Shown: piece by piece, positions 24,123 through 32,201 of the stretch
How the letters are laid out: every line of letters starts with the position of its first letter
Numbering within the stretch: the stretch's first letter is position 1
Source of the DNA: Flavobacterium sp.
Lineage (GTDB): Bacteria > Bacteroidota > Bacteroidia > Flavobacteriales > Flavobacteriaceae
Assembly: GCF_027490375.1 (NCBI RefSeq)
Contig: NZ_JAIXYH010000100.1
Location: forward strand, 1-44,282
Direction: 5' to 3'
Length of the DNA: 44,282 nt
Notes under the pieces: model-generated
What the model saw: only the letters and a program-made list of their open reading frames with translations
The model's database searches: none
What the model was told of the DNA's origin: nothing
Made by a program: the position numbers and the translations under genes

Positions 24123-24696
24123 AATACGGTGAAATCATGAGGTAAATAATCACTCCAGTAACGGCAACATACAACCACATTGGGAAAGTAATTTTAGCTA
24201 AAGCTTTGTGTCGTGCGAAATTATTACTGATTGCTCTCACATAAGTTAGTAGTACAAATGGGATGATAATTACAGATAAGGAAATATGGGTGAACAAAAT
24301 GAAATAGTACACATAACGCACAAAACCTACGGCTTGAATTTCAGCTTCCGACAGTATTTGGTCGTGGTTGGTATCCCCAAAATTCGTGTTTTCGGCGCTA
24401 CTGTGATAGGCTACATACATACCTAGAAAGGCTACGGAACACGCGATAGCCGTTTTCATAAGGCGTTCGTGTAAAGCGCGGTTTCCGTTCTTAATTGCAA
24501 AAACGGCGGTAACGAGTAGCACGGCAGTTAGTCCGTTAATTGCGGCGTAGATAGGCGGCAGAAACGAGAAAGGTTTCACGTGTATGCCAAAATCGCTGAG
24601 TTTTACACTAAATAAAACAGCAACCGCAACGGGTATAGCTATCGATAATACGGCAATCCAAATGTTGTATTTTTTCTCTGCAGAGGTATTTTCCAT
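24112..24696 (-). CDS. DUF420 (CtaM/YozB-like) membrane protein
   Basis: A 194-residue inner-membrane protein with about five helices (about 13-31, 47-67, 82-98, 127-150, 172-190). It fits DUF420, whose Gram-positive member CtaM/YozB is needed for haem-copper oxidase maturation. Conserved His and Arg in AYHSS and VRYVYYFILFTHI segments are present. Between them lies an extra loop, DTNHDQILSEAE (108-119), with Asp/Asn/Asp/Ser/Glu at EF-hand positions 1, 3, 5, 9 and 12. It lies two bases after the SCO gene and overlaps the 81-residue protein gene. Confidence 0.85.
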   Translation of the reverse strand: MENTSAEKKYNIWIAVLSIAIPVAVAVLFSVKLSDFGIHVKPFSFLPPIYAAINGLTAVLLVTAVFAIKNGNRALHERLMKTAIACSVAFLGMYVAYHSSAENTNFGDTNHDQILSEAEIQAVGFVRYVYYFILFTHISLSVIIIPFVLLTYVRAISNNFARHKALAKITFPMWLYVAVTGVIIYLMISPYYAS

Positions 24697-24697
24697 G

Positions 24698-25372
24698 TTA
24701 GTTTAGAAGCGTTTTGATGTCGGTTATTAGTTCAGTAACTGCTTTTGCGGAAAGTCCGTCGTAATAAACAATCGGGTTTCCAAAATCGTCGGTACGGCTT
24801 TTTATGTTTCCGTTTTTGTCTACGAGCGCAAAAAGCCCGGAATGTTCAAAACCGCCGGCAACCTTGTTGTTTTGACCCGCATAGAGGTTAAAACCGCGGG
24901 TAGCAACTTCGAAGGTATATGCTTTATCGGCACGAACAAAGTTCCAGTTTTCCGAAGCACCGAGCTTTTCCGCGTGCTTTTTCAATACTTCGAAGGTGTC
25001 GTTTTCCGGATCGATGCTCACCGAAACAATCTGGAAATCTTTTCTATTGGCAAACGTACTGTCGATCTGACGCATGTTTTTGTTCATTACAGGGCAAATC
25101 GTTGGACATTTAGTGAAGAAAAATTCGACGAGGTATATTTTACCTTCGAGCGATTTGTTATCTATTATTTGTTCGTTTTGGTTTTTGAAGCTAAACTCTG
25201 GTGCAGGTCCGATTTTCAAAATACTGGCCGTTTCGCGATCAATATTAGCTACGTTAAGTCGGTCGTTTTTAACAATATCGCTATTTTGGTAACGGTCGAC
25301 AATCTTCGGCACGGCCCAAATCCCAAAAATGAGAATCACGAAAGCAATTCCGATGTATGATTTGTTCTTCAT
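24698..25372 (-). CDS. SCO1/SenC family copper chaperone
   Basis: A 224-residue membrane-anchored, thioredoxin-fold protein that delivers copper to the CuA site of cytochrome oxidase subunit II. The N-terminal anchor is at about 7-22. The copper-binding motif C-x3-C is Cys89/Cys93 (FTKCPTICPV) and the third ligand is His177 in FEHSGLFALVD. All ligands are intact. It is preceded, with a one-base overlap, by a second SCO-like gene lacking these ligands, and followed by the DUF420 gene. Confidence 0.93.
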   Translation of the reverse strand: MKNKSYIGIAFVILIFGIWAVPKIVDRYQNSDIVKNDRLNVANIDRETASILKIGPAPEFSFKNQNEQIIDNKSLEGKIYLVEFFFTKCPTICPVMNKNMRQIDSTFANRKDFQIVSVSIDPENDTFEVLKKHAEKLGASENWNFVRADKAYTFEVATRGFNLYAGQNNKVAGGFEHSGLFALVDKNGNIKSRTDDFGNPIVYYDGLSAKAVTELITDIKTLLN

Positions 25373-26010
25373 TAGATTTGACGTTTAGGCAAGTTCTTTT
25401 TAAGTGCCGCGCGATACTCGTAGATTAGAATTTTAAAATCGTCGAGCATTTCGTTACTCAATTCCGATGGGTAAAAGGTTGAATAACCTTCCTTGTATTC
25501 ATCGTCGTCTTTTCTTCCGCGGAGGTTGCGATCTTTATCAATCAAGAACACTTTATCGGTTCCGGCATACGAATCTAACTTTTCTGTAATTCCGTACGAT
25601 TCGAAATAACGTTTAATTTCTTCCTGCGAAGCAAATACCGTCTTGTAGCCGGAAAGGTTGGTGGTAGGTTTTAACGCTGTGAAAATAGCAGCAACTTCGT
25701 CTTGAGTCTCGGTAGGGCAAACGTATACGAACTGCAAATCTTTAAATTCGAAATAGCGTCGGTAGATTTTCTCATTTAGATTAAAAAAATTACCTCGATG
25801 TTTGAGTAACTGCGCGCCGGGAAAAGCAATCACAGTAATTTTCCCTGTAAGCTTTACTGGTTGTTTGGCAGTTGTTTTCCAATCGGGGAGCTCTGCTACA
25901 GCTGTTTTTAAAGTGGGTAATTTAGTAAAGCTGTTCACTCCCGATGCAAAAAACAGGTATGCTACAATGGGCAAGACAAACAGAACAAAAAGAACTATAT
26001 TTTTCTTCAT
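25372..26010 (-). CDS. SCO-like thioredoxin-fold membrane protein lacking the copper motif
   Basis: A 212-residue protein with an N-terminal membrane anchor (about 4-22) and a thioredoxin-like body (TGKITVIAFPG strand, LQFVYVCPTETQDE, KVFLIDKDRNLRGRKDDDE). The equivalent of the SCO CxxxC site reads FPGAQLLKHRG and contains no Cys; one Cys is elsewhere (VYVCPT). It therefore cannot bind copper like SCO. It overlaps the true SCO gene by one base (ATGA-type), so the pair is co-translated. A partner or structural subunit role is inferred. A -7 box lies 23 bases upstream. Confidence 0.75.
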   Translation of the reverse strand: MKKNIVLFVLFVLPIVAYLFFASGVNSFTKLPTLKTAVAELPDWKTTAKQPVKLTGKITVIAFPGAQLLKHRGNFFNLNEKIYRRYFEFKDLQFVYVCPTETQDEVAAIFTALKPTTNLSGYKTVFASQEEIKRYFESYGITEKLDSYAGTDKVFLIDKDRNLRGRKDDDEYKEGYSTFYPSELSNEMLDDFKILIYEYRAALKKNLPKRQI

Positions 26011-26033
26011 TTTACGCGAAGCTCAGATGGATA

Positions 26034-26041
26034 CAAAAATA
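26034..26041 (-). promoter_or_regulatory. Putative -7 box for the SCO-DUF420 genes
   Basis: TATTTTTG on the minus strand, an exact TAnnTTTG match. It ends 23 bases before the ATG at 26010 and directly abuts the terminator of the preceding coxIV gene, so it can restart transcription for the assembly genes. Confidence 0.5.
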
Positions 26042-26042
26042 A

Positions 26043-26068
26043 AAAAGGTATGCCAAAGCATACCTTTT
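26043..26068 (-). terminator. Intrinsic terminator after cytochrome oxidase subunit IV
   Basis: A perfect 11-bp stem (core GGTATGC/GCATACC) spans 26043-26053 and 26058-26068 with a CAAA loop. Minus-strand T's from the A-run at 26041-26046 follow. It is placed 20 bases after the subunit IV stop codon, and within the otherwise co-directional oxidase cluster. Confidence 0.8.
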
Positions 26069-26087
26069 CACATGATATAATATGTTG

Positions 26088-26438
26088 TTAAAAATTCCAT
26101 TTAATGGTCGAATCTCTGAAGATTTCAAAGATATAATTCGCTTCCACCAAAAGGATGAATAACAAATAGAGAACAAGGAAAATTACGGGTGCAACAACCG
26201 ACCAGCGCAAGCTAGCTTTTTCACCTTCGATGTGCATAAACGCCCAAACGATGTAGTACGCTTTTACGATTGTTAAGATATAGAAAACCCAGTTTAGCAA
26301 ATTCATGCCTAAGGCGTTGGTGTGCAATAAACTTTCTGGTTTAATGATACCCAAGATAACTTCTACGGTTGTTACCACAGATAAAAGTGCGAAAACAAAC
26401 CAAATTCTTTTTGTATTTGAAACGTGCTCGTGTGCCAT
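26088..26438 (-). CDS. Cytochrome c oxidase subunit IV
   Basis: A 116-residue membrane protein with three helices (about 12-30, 40-62, 75-97). The segment WVFYILTIVKAYYIVWAFMHIEGEK is typical of bacterial COX4 (prokaryotic cytochrome c oxidase subunit IV), a small non-catalytic subunit of haem-copper oxidases. It lies 12 bases after the larger subunit III gene, and is followed by a terminator. Confidence 0.9.
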   Translation of the reverse strand: MAHEHVSNTKRIWFVFALLSVVTTVEVILGIIKPESLLHTNALGMNLLNWVFYILTIVKAYYIVWAFMHIEGEKASLRWSVVAPVIFLVLYLLFILLVEANYIFEIFRDSTIKWNF

Positions 26439-26450
26439 TTTCTAATGTTT

Positions 26451-27482
26451 TTAAACCAAGTAAAATACTGTAAATACGAATACCCAAACCAAATCAACGA
26501 AGTGCCAGTAAAGTCCAACTTTTTCTACCATTTCGTAAGTTCCTCTGCGCTCGTAAGTGCCCAACAATACATTAAAGAAAATAATGATATTGATAATCAC
26601 ACCTGAGAATACGTGGAAACCGTGGAATCCAGTGATGAAGAAGAAGAAGTCTGCAAATAGTTTGCTTCCGTATTCGTTGCGAACCAAATTAGCGCCTTCT
26701 ACTACGTACTGTGCATTAGCAAGCATTTTCTCTGACTCTGCACGAGTTAAGATTTTCTTGTGTTTCGCTTTTTGTAGTCCAGGTTGTAAAGTTTTATCTG
26801 CTCTGTTTGCAGGGGTGTCATGATAGATAACTTCAGTTCGGATTAAAATATTTGGATTTGCAGCGAATCCAGCTTGAACTTCTGCTACAGAATACGTAGG
26901 AAGTTCAGCCTCTTCCAAAAACCACACTCCTTTGTTGCGTGTTAATGTTTCACGCTCTTTTGGCAACGATTGTGCCACTTCAGCCAACGATAAACGCTTT
27001 CCGGTGTTGTCGACAAACTGCAACAAACTACCGCCTTTTGTTTCTACCGCTCCGTATTCTCCCTTGATGAAGTTTTTCCACTCCCAAGCTTGAGAACCCA
27101 CGAAGATTAACCCACCAATAATGGTAAGAAACATGTAGAACGTCACTTTCTTCTTATTCATTTGATGACCTGCATCAACTGCCAGTACCATAGTTACCGA
27201 CGAGAAGATAAGAATAAACGTCATTAACGCTACATAGTACATCGGTGCTGTTACGCCGTGTAGAAACGGAAAGTGCGTAAACACCTCGTCTGCTAAAGGC
27301 CAAGTCTCAATAAATTTAAATCTGGAAAAACCGTAAGCTGCAAGGAATCCAGAAAAAGTTAACGCATCCGAAACGATGAAAAACCACATCATCAATTTCC
27401 CGTAACTTGCAGACATTGGCTCGTTACCGCCGCCCCAAGTTTTCTGACCCACACTACCTGGTGTAGTTACTGTCGCATCCAT
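26451..27482 (-). CDS. Cytochrome c oxidase subunit III with large central insertion
   Basis: A 343-residue membrane protein. Helices at about 29-50, 80-102 and 113-132 (ending SQAWEW) and the final helices after residue 275 (FFFITGFHGFHVFSG and YWHFVDLVWVFVF) carry the COX3 signature. Between about 143 and 272 lies a soluble insert of some 130 residues (charged, with NKGVWFLEEAELP), roughly doubling the usual distance between these helices. Length is well above the 190-270 typical of the family. A -7 box 26 bases upstream suggests its own promoter, with coxIV co-transcribed. Confidence 0.92.
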   Translation of the reverse strand: MDATVTTPGSVGQKTWGGGNEPMSASYGKLMMWFFIVSDALTFSGFLAAYGFSRFKFIETWPLADEVFTHFPFLHGVTAPMYYVALMTFILIFSSVTMVLAVDAGHQMNKKKVTFYMFLTIIGGLIFVGSQAWEWKNFIKGEYGAVETKGGSLLQFVDNTGKRLSLAEVAQSLPKERETLTRNKGVWFLEEAELPTYSVAEVQAGFAANPNILIRTEVIYHDTPANRADKTLQPGLQKAKHKKILTRAESEKMLANAQYVVEGANLVRNEYGSKLFADFFFFITGFHGFHVFSGVIINIIIFFNVLLGTYERRGTYEMVEKVGLYWHFVDLVWVFVFTVFYLV

Positions 27483-27507
27483 ATAAGAGTGTTAGTTAAA
27501 AAGTTCC

Positions 27508-27515
27508 CAAATGTA
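27508..27515 (-). promoter_or_regulatory. Putative -7 box for the long subunit III-coxIV pair
   Basis: TACATTTG on the minus strand, an exact TAnnTTTG match, in the 43-base gap between the two subunit III genes. It ends 25 bases before the ATG at 27482. Confidence 0.5.
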
Positions 27516-27525
27516 CGGTTTTTTC

Positions 27526-28104
27526 TTATTTGACGAAATACAAAAAGAAAAACAGATAAAGCCAAAGAAAGTCGAGAAAGTGCCAAAACATTGAACTTAA
27601 CTCTATTCCCAAGTAATTGCCAGCGCTATATTTCCCACGTAGCTGATTTACAAGGGTAACCACCAACGAAAGCAAGCCTCCAGCCAAGTGCGCCAAGTGC
27701 ACCATAACAAAAGCATACAGGAATTGTGAGGTTATATTACTCGTCGGACCCGTTAAAAACTGCCCGTTAGCCACCATTTCATTAAATCCTTCAAACTGCT
27801 GCGTCACAAATAAAACGCCTAAAACAAGCGTAACGACCAAAAAGACAGTAGTTTTTTGCAATTGATTCGCCGCTATGCTCTTCTTCGCAAACCAAAAAGT
27901 AAGCGAACTAACTACCATAATTATGGTACTATACACAAAATGTACCGGCAATTCTACCGGCTTCCAATCGGGCCGCGATTTACTCACTATAAATCCACTC
28001 GTTAATCCGGCAAAAACCATCACCATACTAATGATAGCAAACCACAAGAGTAGCTTTTTCGATCTGGCCGATTTTTCATCGTAAGTCAAATCTGCTTTTT
28101 CCAT
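27526..28104 (-). CDS. Haem-copper oxidase subunit III, short form
   Basis: A 192-residue protein with five membrane helices. It has the COX3 pattern VHFVYSTIIMVVSSLTF, a central FVTQQFEGFNEM segment and the final ELSSMFWHFLDFLWLYLFFFLYFV helix. It is a paralogue of the following, larger subunit III. Its start codon overlaps the cyoE stop codon (TAATG), so the two are translationally coupled. The two subunit III genes may both be part of one oxidase, or of two oxidase forms; the sequence does not decide. Confidence 0.9.
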   Translation of the reverse strand: MEKADLTYDEKSARSKKLLLWFAIISMVMVFAGLTSGFIVSKSRPDWKPVELPVHFVYSTIIMVVSSLTFWFAKKSIAANQLQKTTVFLVVTLVLGVLFVTQQFEGFNEMVANGQFLTGPTSNITSQFLYAFVMVHLAHLAGGLLSLVVTLVNQLRGKYSAGNYLGIELSSMFWHFLDFLWLYLFFFLYFVK

Positions 28105-29027
28105 TATCTCAAAAATTTATCGATGACATAAACAAATTGCAATAGTGTAATATAACCCACACTTACCAGCATCAATTTCTTTGCTGTTTGCGCCGTGCGA
28201 AGTTTGTACAAATTAATAGCCGCCATAAGCATCCAGCCGCCCAGCAACAGCGTAATCACAGCTGCCGGAATACTTAGATACAACTTCGAAAGCGGAGCCA
28301 CATAAGGTAAAACTGCCGGTAATAAACTCGCAACAATCAACCAAATGGTGTATAATATCGTTTGTGTGGCGGTCGACTGGTCTCGTTTTCCACTCGGCAA
28401 CATAAAACAGCCCGCCTTCTCGTAATCGTCATATAAAAACCAGCCAATTGCCCAAAAGTGAGGAAATTGCCAGAAAAATTGAATTAAAAACAAGGTTCCT
28501 GCTTCAATGCCAAAATGCCCGGTCGCGGCAACCCATCCCAACATAAACGGAATAGCACCCGGAAAAGCTCCCACAAAAACCGAAAGCGGAGTAATGGTTT
28601 TTAAAGGCGTATACGCACAGGTGTACAAGAAAATTGAAATCGCACCAAACATGGCCGTTTGCTCGTTAATCGAATACAAGATCACCAGCCCAAGTAGCGT
28701 CATCAGCGTGGCCACAATAAACGCTTTGGTAACCGACATGCGGCCAGACGGGATTGGTCTGTTCTTTGTCCGTTCCATCAACGCATCCAAATCTTTTTCA
28801 ATAATTTGGTTAAACGCATTACTGGCTCCAACCATGCAGTAGCCGCCAATAGCCAACAAAATTAAGGTGTAAAAGGTCTGTAAATTAACGGTTTCAATTC
28901 CTAATAAGAATCCGGCAACACTCGAAAAAACAACACTTACAGCCAAACCGGCTTTGGTAATTTCTTTAAAATCGAAGAAAAGCGCTTTAACTGTAAAAAT
29001 GTTTTGTTTCTCTGCCTGTGTTTGCAT
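28104..29027 (-). CDS. cyoE: Protoheme IX farnesyltransferase (heme O synthase)
   Basis: A 307-residue inner-membrane UbiA-family prenyltransferase that converts haem B to haem O, the precursor of haem A for the oxidase encoded downstream. Both Asp-rich sites are visible: ASNAFNQIIEKDLDALMERT with the NRPIPSG that follows, and the second loop FLYDDYEKAGCFMLP. About nine hydrophobic helices are present. It heads the oxidase cluster, with a -7 box at 29056-29063, about 29 bases upstream. Also called ctaB. Confidence 0.95.
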   Translation of the reverse strand: MQTQAEKQNIFTVKALFFDFKEITKAGLAVSVVFSSVAGFLLGIETVNLQTFYTLILLAIGGYCMVGASNAFNQIIEKDLDALMERTKNRPIPSGRMSVTKAFIVATLMTLLGLVILYSINEQTAMFGAISIFLYTCAYTPLKTITPLSVFVGAFPGAIPFMLGWVAATGHFGIEAGTLFLIQFFWQFPHFWAIGWFLYDDYEKAGCFMLPSGKRDQSTATQTILYTIWLIVASLLPAVLPYVAPLSKLYLSIPAAVITLLLGGWMLMAAINLYKLRTAQTAKKLMLVSVGYITLLQFVYVIDKFLR

Positions 29028-29055
29028 GATGGCTATCTAGACCGCTACGGGTGCG

Positions 29056-29063
29056 CAAAGATA
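29056..29063 (-). promoter_or_regulatory. Putative -7 box for cyoE
   Basis: TATCTTTG on the minus strand, matching TAnnTTTG, 28 bases before the cyoE start codon. No convincing -33 TTG at 17-23 bases. Confidence 0.45.
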
Positions 29064-29124
29064 AGTCAGCATTTTCAATTTAACCGAATAACAATTCGAA
29101 ATAGTTCGTTAATAAGGGGTTCTA

Positions 29125-29280
29125 TTTTTTGGGCGCACCGGCAAAACAACTCCCGAAAGTACTTCCTTACGGTTTTGCCGTCCTGCTTTCGCTCATAGTC
29201 CTCGCATCGTAGCTCGTGTCCTCGCCACGTGCTGCGGGCTAATCCGCTCAATCAGTTGCGCAACAGCCGTCCGTACGATA
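29125..29280 (+). repeat. GC-rich structured intergenic element C
   Basis: Starts with a T-run and GGGCG (29125-29135) like elements A and D. It contains a perfect 9-base inverted repeat, CGGCAAAAC (29139-29147) with GTTTTGCCG (29172-29180), and CTGCTTTCGCT (29183-29193) at the place of the shared core. It fills the gap between cyoE and the RemB-like gene, two co-directional minus-strand genes. Non-coding on both strands; right boundary uncertain. Confidence 0.55.
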
Positions 29281-29285
29281 AAAGT

Positions 29286-31385
29286 CTAATAATCGAAATA
29301 CATATTAAATAAGTCGGCACGAATTCCTAACGAAAACCAAGTAGTTTGCAAAGATTTTACCGTAAGCGTCTCCGTTTCCGGACTAAAGTTGCGTACCATC
29401 AAATGTGCAAATGCTTTCAAATTTGTTACCGGATTTACAATATAACCAACCTGTAATTCACCGATAAACAAATCGGTTTTGTTTCCTTGTCCAACCAGTA
29501 CATTGGAATCAAATGGACGGTCGGTGTTGTAATTCTTATACGGATCGCCGCCGTAGTTAAAATTGTCGGTGTCGGTTTCAAAATCCAAACCACGAATACC
29601 GAAATTGAGTTTCGCTTCGCCAAAATAACGGCCTTTTTGGTAACGCCCAATAAGCACTAATTCTTCTAAATTCGCACCCCATTGGTGCCCCAAAGCTTGA
29701 TTGTTATGTCCGTAGTTTGTTAACGGATCGCTGTGTTGATACACATACGGACGCAATCGGTTGTACTCAGCTTGTAAATTCAAACCTTTAATTTTAAACG
29801 CATCGAAATACTTCACGCCTAATTGATAACCGTATTTATTGCGCCAACTTTTATTCTGTTCCTGAATATCGCCCAAAGCAAATTCGTCTAAAATAAATTG
29901 CCCGTAACCCGTAACTGCATTGTTGAATTTGTATTTGGCCGTTAAGCCCAAAACGGCATTTCCGCTGCGTGCAGACGAGGTAAACTCCACCGAACGGTAA
30001 AAAATTATCGGATTTATAAAATTCGAATCAAATCCGCGCCCGTTCGAATTCGTCCAAACAACCGATTCAAAGAATCCCAAATTGAGGCGGTTTGATACGT
30101 TCCAACTCAAATAATGGTTGGCCATGTACTTACTGGCGTAGGTGCGTTCTTGGGTAACTTCTGGCCGCACATCTTTCAGAAACAAATACGTATTGGTGTA
30201 CTTTATTTTCCAAAAGCGCGTATTCACTTTGATGAACGGATAGGGTGAGGCGCCGTCGGACAGTAATAACGATCGGTAACCATCGCCTAAGAAATTTCTG
30301 CCGTAACCCAATTGCAAGTCGATAAAATCCGAGGGAGTAACGGTAATAATCGCCTCAGCCGAAGGAAAGTCGTATGAGTCGGTTTTAAAACGTTTGGCAA
30401 TGCCAACGCCGGGAATAATTGCCGGATCTCCTCCGGAAGGCGCGATCGATTCTGCGTAAGCGTTGTAAAAACCTGCAAACCGACCCTGACTCTCATAGAT
30501 CGATGTGGTAAAAACAATCGCTTTCCCCAAACCACCTTGAAGCTGCACGCCACGGGTATTTTGAAAAGTCGAATTGTTGTCGAAATCGTTTGTTCGGCCC
30601 ATGCGTAAATCCACAAACGGATTGAGTGTAAACCAATAATCTTTACCTTGAAACTCAAAGAAATTTTCGTTCCAGAATTTGCGTCCCCACCAACCTTTGC
30701 GATCTTTTTTCATCGCTACCGTAGCCGCCTGAATGTCGAAATACTTGGAAACTTCTGCGTAAGTGTACGGCTTCGAACCCGTGTGATTGTTGGTGCCCAT
30801 TTGGTTTAACGATTTGTCGAACCAACTGTAATAAAAGTGTGAGAACGGAATATTTAGTTTGCTGGTAAACTGCGGATTGTTAAAAGGTAGCGACTTAATA
30901 CTGTCGAGTTCGTTCGATTTTTTTTGCAGGTCCAGTCGAAACGAACGGTCAATTCCTTCCTTTGTTTCCTCTGGGGTAACTTCATTTAACGGAATGCGAA
31001 TTTTATAGGTAAATTTTTGATATGCCGGTTTTCCGTTGTTAACGCCCGGTTTTAGCGTGGGCAACATTCCTATCACTCGTTTAGCTTCTTGAATGAGTTC
31101 GGGATAAACGGCGTCGGCAAAAAGAAATTGCGCTTTTCCTTCGGTATCTACAGCAAACAATACGGTAACAGTTCCTCGGTATCCGGAGGTTTTAATGGCC
31201 TCTGGAATTTGAAAATTATCGCTTACAAAAGTTTGCAAGGTTTGATTGAAACAATTTTTTTGTTCGGCTAGCTCTAAGTTCTCACAAGATGGAAACAACG
31301 GAACGCGATCGCGATCTTGCGCAGTTACAAATTGAAAACTCAAGCAAAATATGGTAATAAAAACAATCGAGTAATACTTTCTCAT
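29286..31385 (-). CDS. RemB-like outer-membrane protein with N-terminal TonB_C-like domain
   Basis: A 699-residue protein. A signal peptide (about 1-22, ending VTA) is followed by a TonB C-terminal-like domain (about 34-135) with a Cys pair (34, 45), GYRGTVTVLFAVDTEGKA and an LKPGVNNGKP turn. Residues about 170-699 form a Wzi/porin-like beta barrel with TYAEVSKYFDIQAA, YRSLLLSDGASPYPFIK, NHYLSWNVSNRLNLGFFESV and a final MYFDY. The barrel matches my memory of RemB, a cell-surface protein of Flavobacterium gliding encoded a few genes from sprA, as here. There is no membrane helix of a true TonB. It overlaps deoC by an ATGA. Confidence 0.7.
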   Translation of the reverse strand: MRKYYSIVFITIFCLSFQFVTAQDRDRVPLFPSCENLELAEQKNCFNQTLQTFVSDNFQIPEAIKTSGYRGTVTVLFAVDTEGKAQFLFADAVYPELIQEAKRVIGMLPTLKPGVNNGKPAYQKFTYKIRIPLNEVTPEETKEGIDRSFRLDLQKKSNELDSIKSLPFNNPQFTSKLNIPFSHFYYSWFDKSLNQMGTNNHTGSKPYTYAEVSKYFDIQAATVAMKKDRKGWWGRKFWNENFFEFQGKDYWFTLNPFVDLRMGRTNDFDNNSTFQNTRGVQLQGGLGKAIVFTTSIYESQGRFAGFYNAYAESIAPSGGDPAIIPGVGIAKRFKTDSYDFPSAEAIITVTPSDFIDLQLGYGRNFLGDGYRSLLLSDGASPYPFIKVNTRFWKIKYTNTYLFLKDVRPEVTQERTYASKYMANHYLSWNVSNRLNLGFFESVVWTNSNGRGFDSNFINPIIFYRSVEFTSSARSGNAVLGLTAKYKFNNAVTGYGQFILDEFALGDIQEQNKSWRNKYGYQLGVKYFDAFKIKGLNLQAEYNRLRPYVYQHSDPLTNYGHNNQALGHQWGANLEELVLIGRYQKGRYFGEAKLNFGIRGLDFETDTDNFNYGGDPYKNYNTDRPFDSNVLVGQGNKTDLFIGELQVGYIVNPVTNLKAFAHLMVRNFSPETETLTVKSLQTTWFSLGIRADLFNMYFDY

Positions 31386-32134
31386 CAGTAATCAGAAGTA
31401 ATTTTTTCTTGGTTAACCAACTGCAAAGCAGCGGAAGTTCCTATGCGTTTAACACCCATTTTAATGTATTGCTGTGCTTGTTCAAAAGTACGAATTCCGC
31501 CGGAGGCTTTCACCGGAAGTGGAAATCCGTTTTCTAATAAAATGGCTACCGTTTCTCGAGTTGCACCAGTGCTAGCAGTCGCGACCGCTTGATAAAATCC
31601 TGTCGATGTTTTCAGAAAAATTCGGTGCAAATCGTTTTCATGATAGCGATCCACGCAGTACTGTTTGATCTTTGAAACTACTTTTATCAGCGTAGCAGGA
31701 TCGATAGCTGCGGTCTCTAATATAATCTTACTCGTCTTTCCTGCTACATGCACCAAGTCGATTACTTGAAAAATATCTGAATAAAAAGCAGCCGTTTCGC
31801 CTTCGTGTAGTAAATGGTAATTGCATACCACATCAACTTCTTCCGCGCCAAGCGAAAATGCTTCGCGACAAGCATTCAATTTATCTTGCGTACTGCTATT
31901 GCCAAGTGGAAAATCGATAACAGTCGCGAAAATCGGGCGGTTCGTATCTTTAGAAAAGTACTTTATGGTGGTTGTAAGTTCGTTTGTATACACCACAACG
32001 GCTTTTACGCTCGCTTGTTTAGATTCTTCTAGAAATGTAGTAAACGCAGATCGGTAGGCAACTTCATCGGAAAAGTCGCTCGGTCTTTTAAGAAAAGTCG
32101 CATCCAAAAACGATGCGAATTGAGTTTCGTTCAT
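31385..32134 (-). CDS. deoC: Deoxyribose-phosphate aldolase
   Basis: A 249-residue class I aldolase that splits 2-deoxyribose 5-phosphate into acetaldehyde and glyceraldehyde 3-phosphate, in deoxynucleoside breakdown. The Schiff-base lysine is Lys175 in FLKTSTGF. The second active-site lysine is Lys209 in VKASGGIRT, and the acidic residue is Asp101 in EVDVVCNY; all are intact. It sits between vanZ (67 bases upstream) and the RemB-like gene (4-base overlap). With tdk elsewhere in the window it may serve use of deoxynucleosides, though the genes are far apart. Confidence 0.95.
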   Translation of the reverse strand: MNETQFASFLDATFLKRPSDFSDEVAYRSAFTTFLEESKQASVKAVVVYTNELTTTIKYFSKDTNRPIFATVIDFPLGNSSTQDKLNACREAFSLGAEEVDVVCNYHLLHEGETAAFYSDIFQVIDLVHVAGKTSKIILETAAIDPATLIKVVSKIKQYCVDRYHENDLHRIFLKTSTGFYQAVATASTGATRETVAILLENGFPLPVKASGGIRTFEQAQQYIKMGVKRIGTSAALQLVNQEKITSDY

Positions 32135-32201
32135 GTGTACAGAAGCGTTTTCGCGTGTCGTTGCTAAAGGTACTAAATCATTTTTTGAGATCGGTCTTTG
32201 C

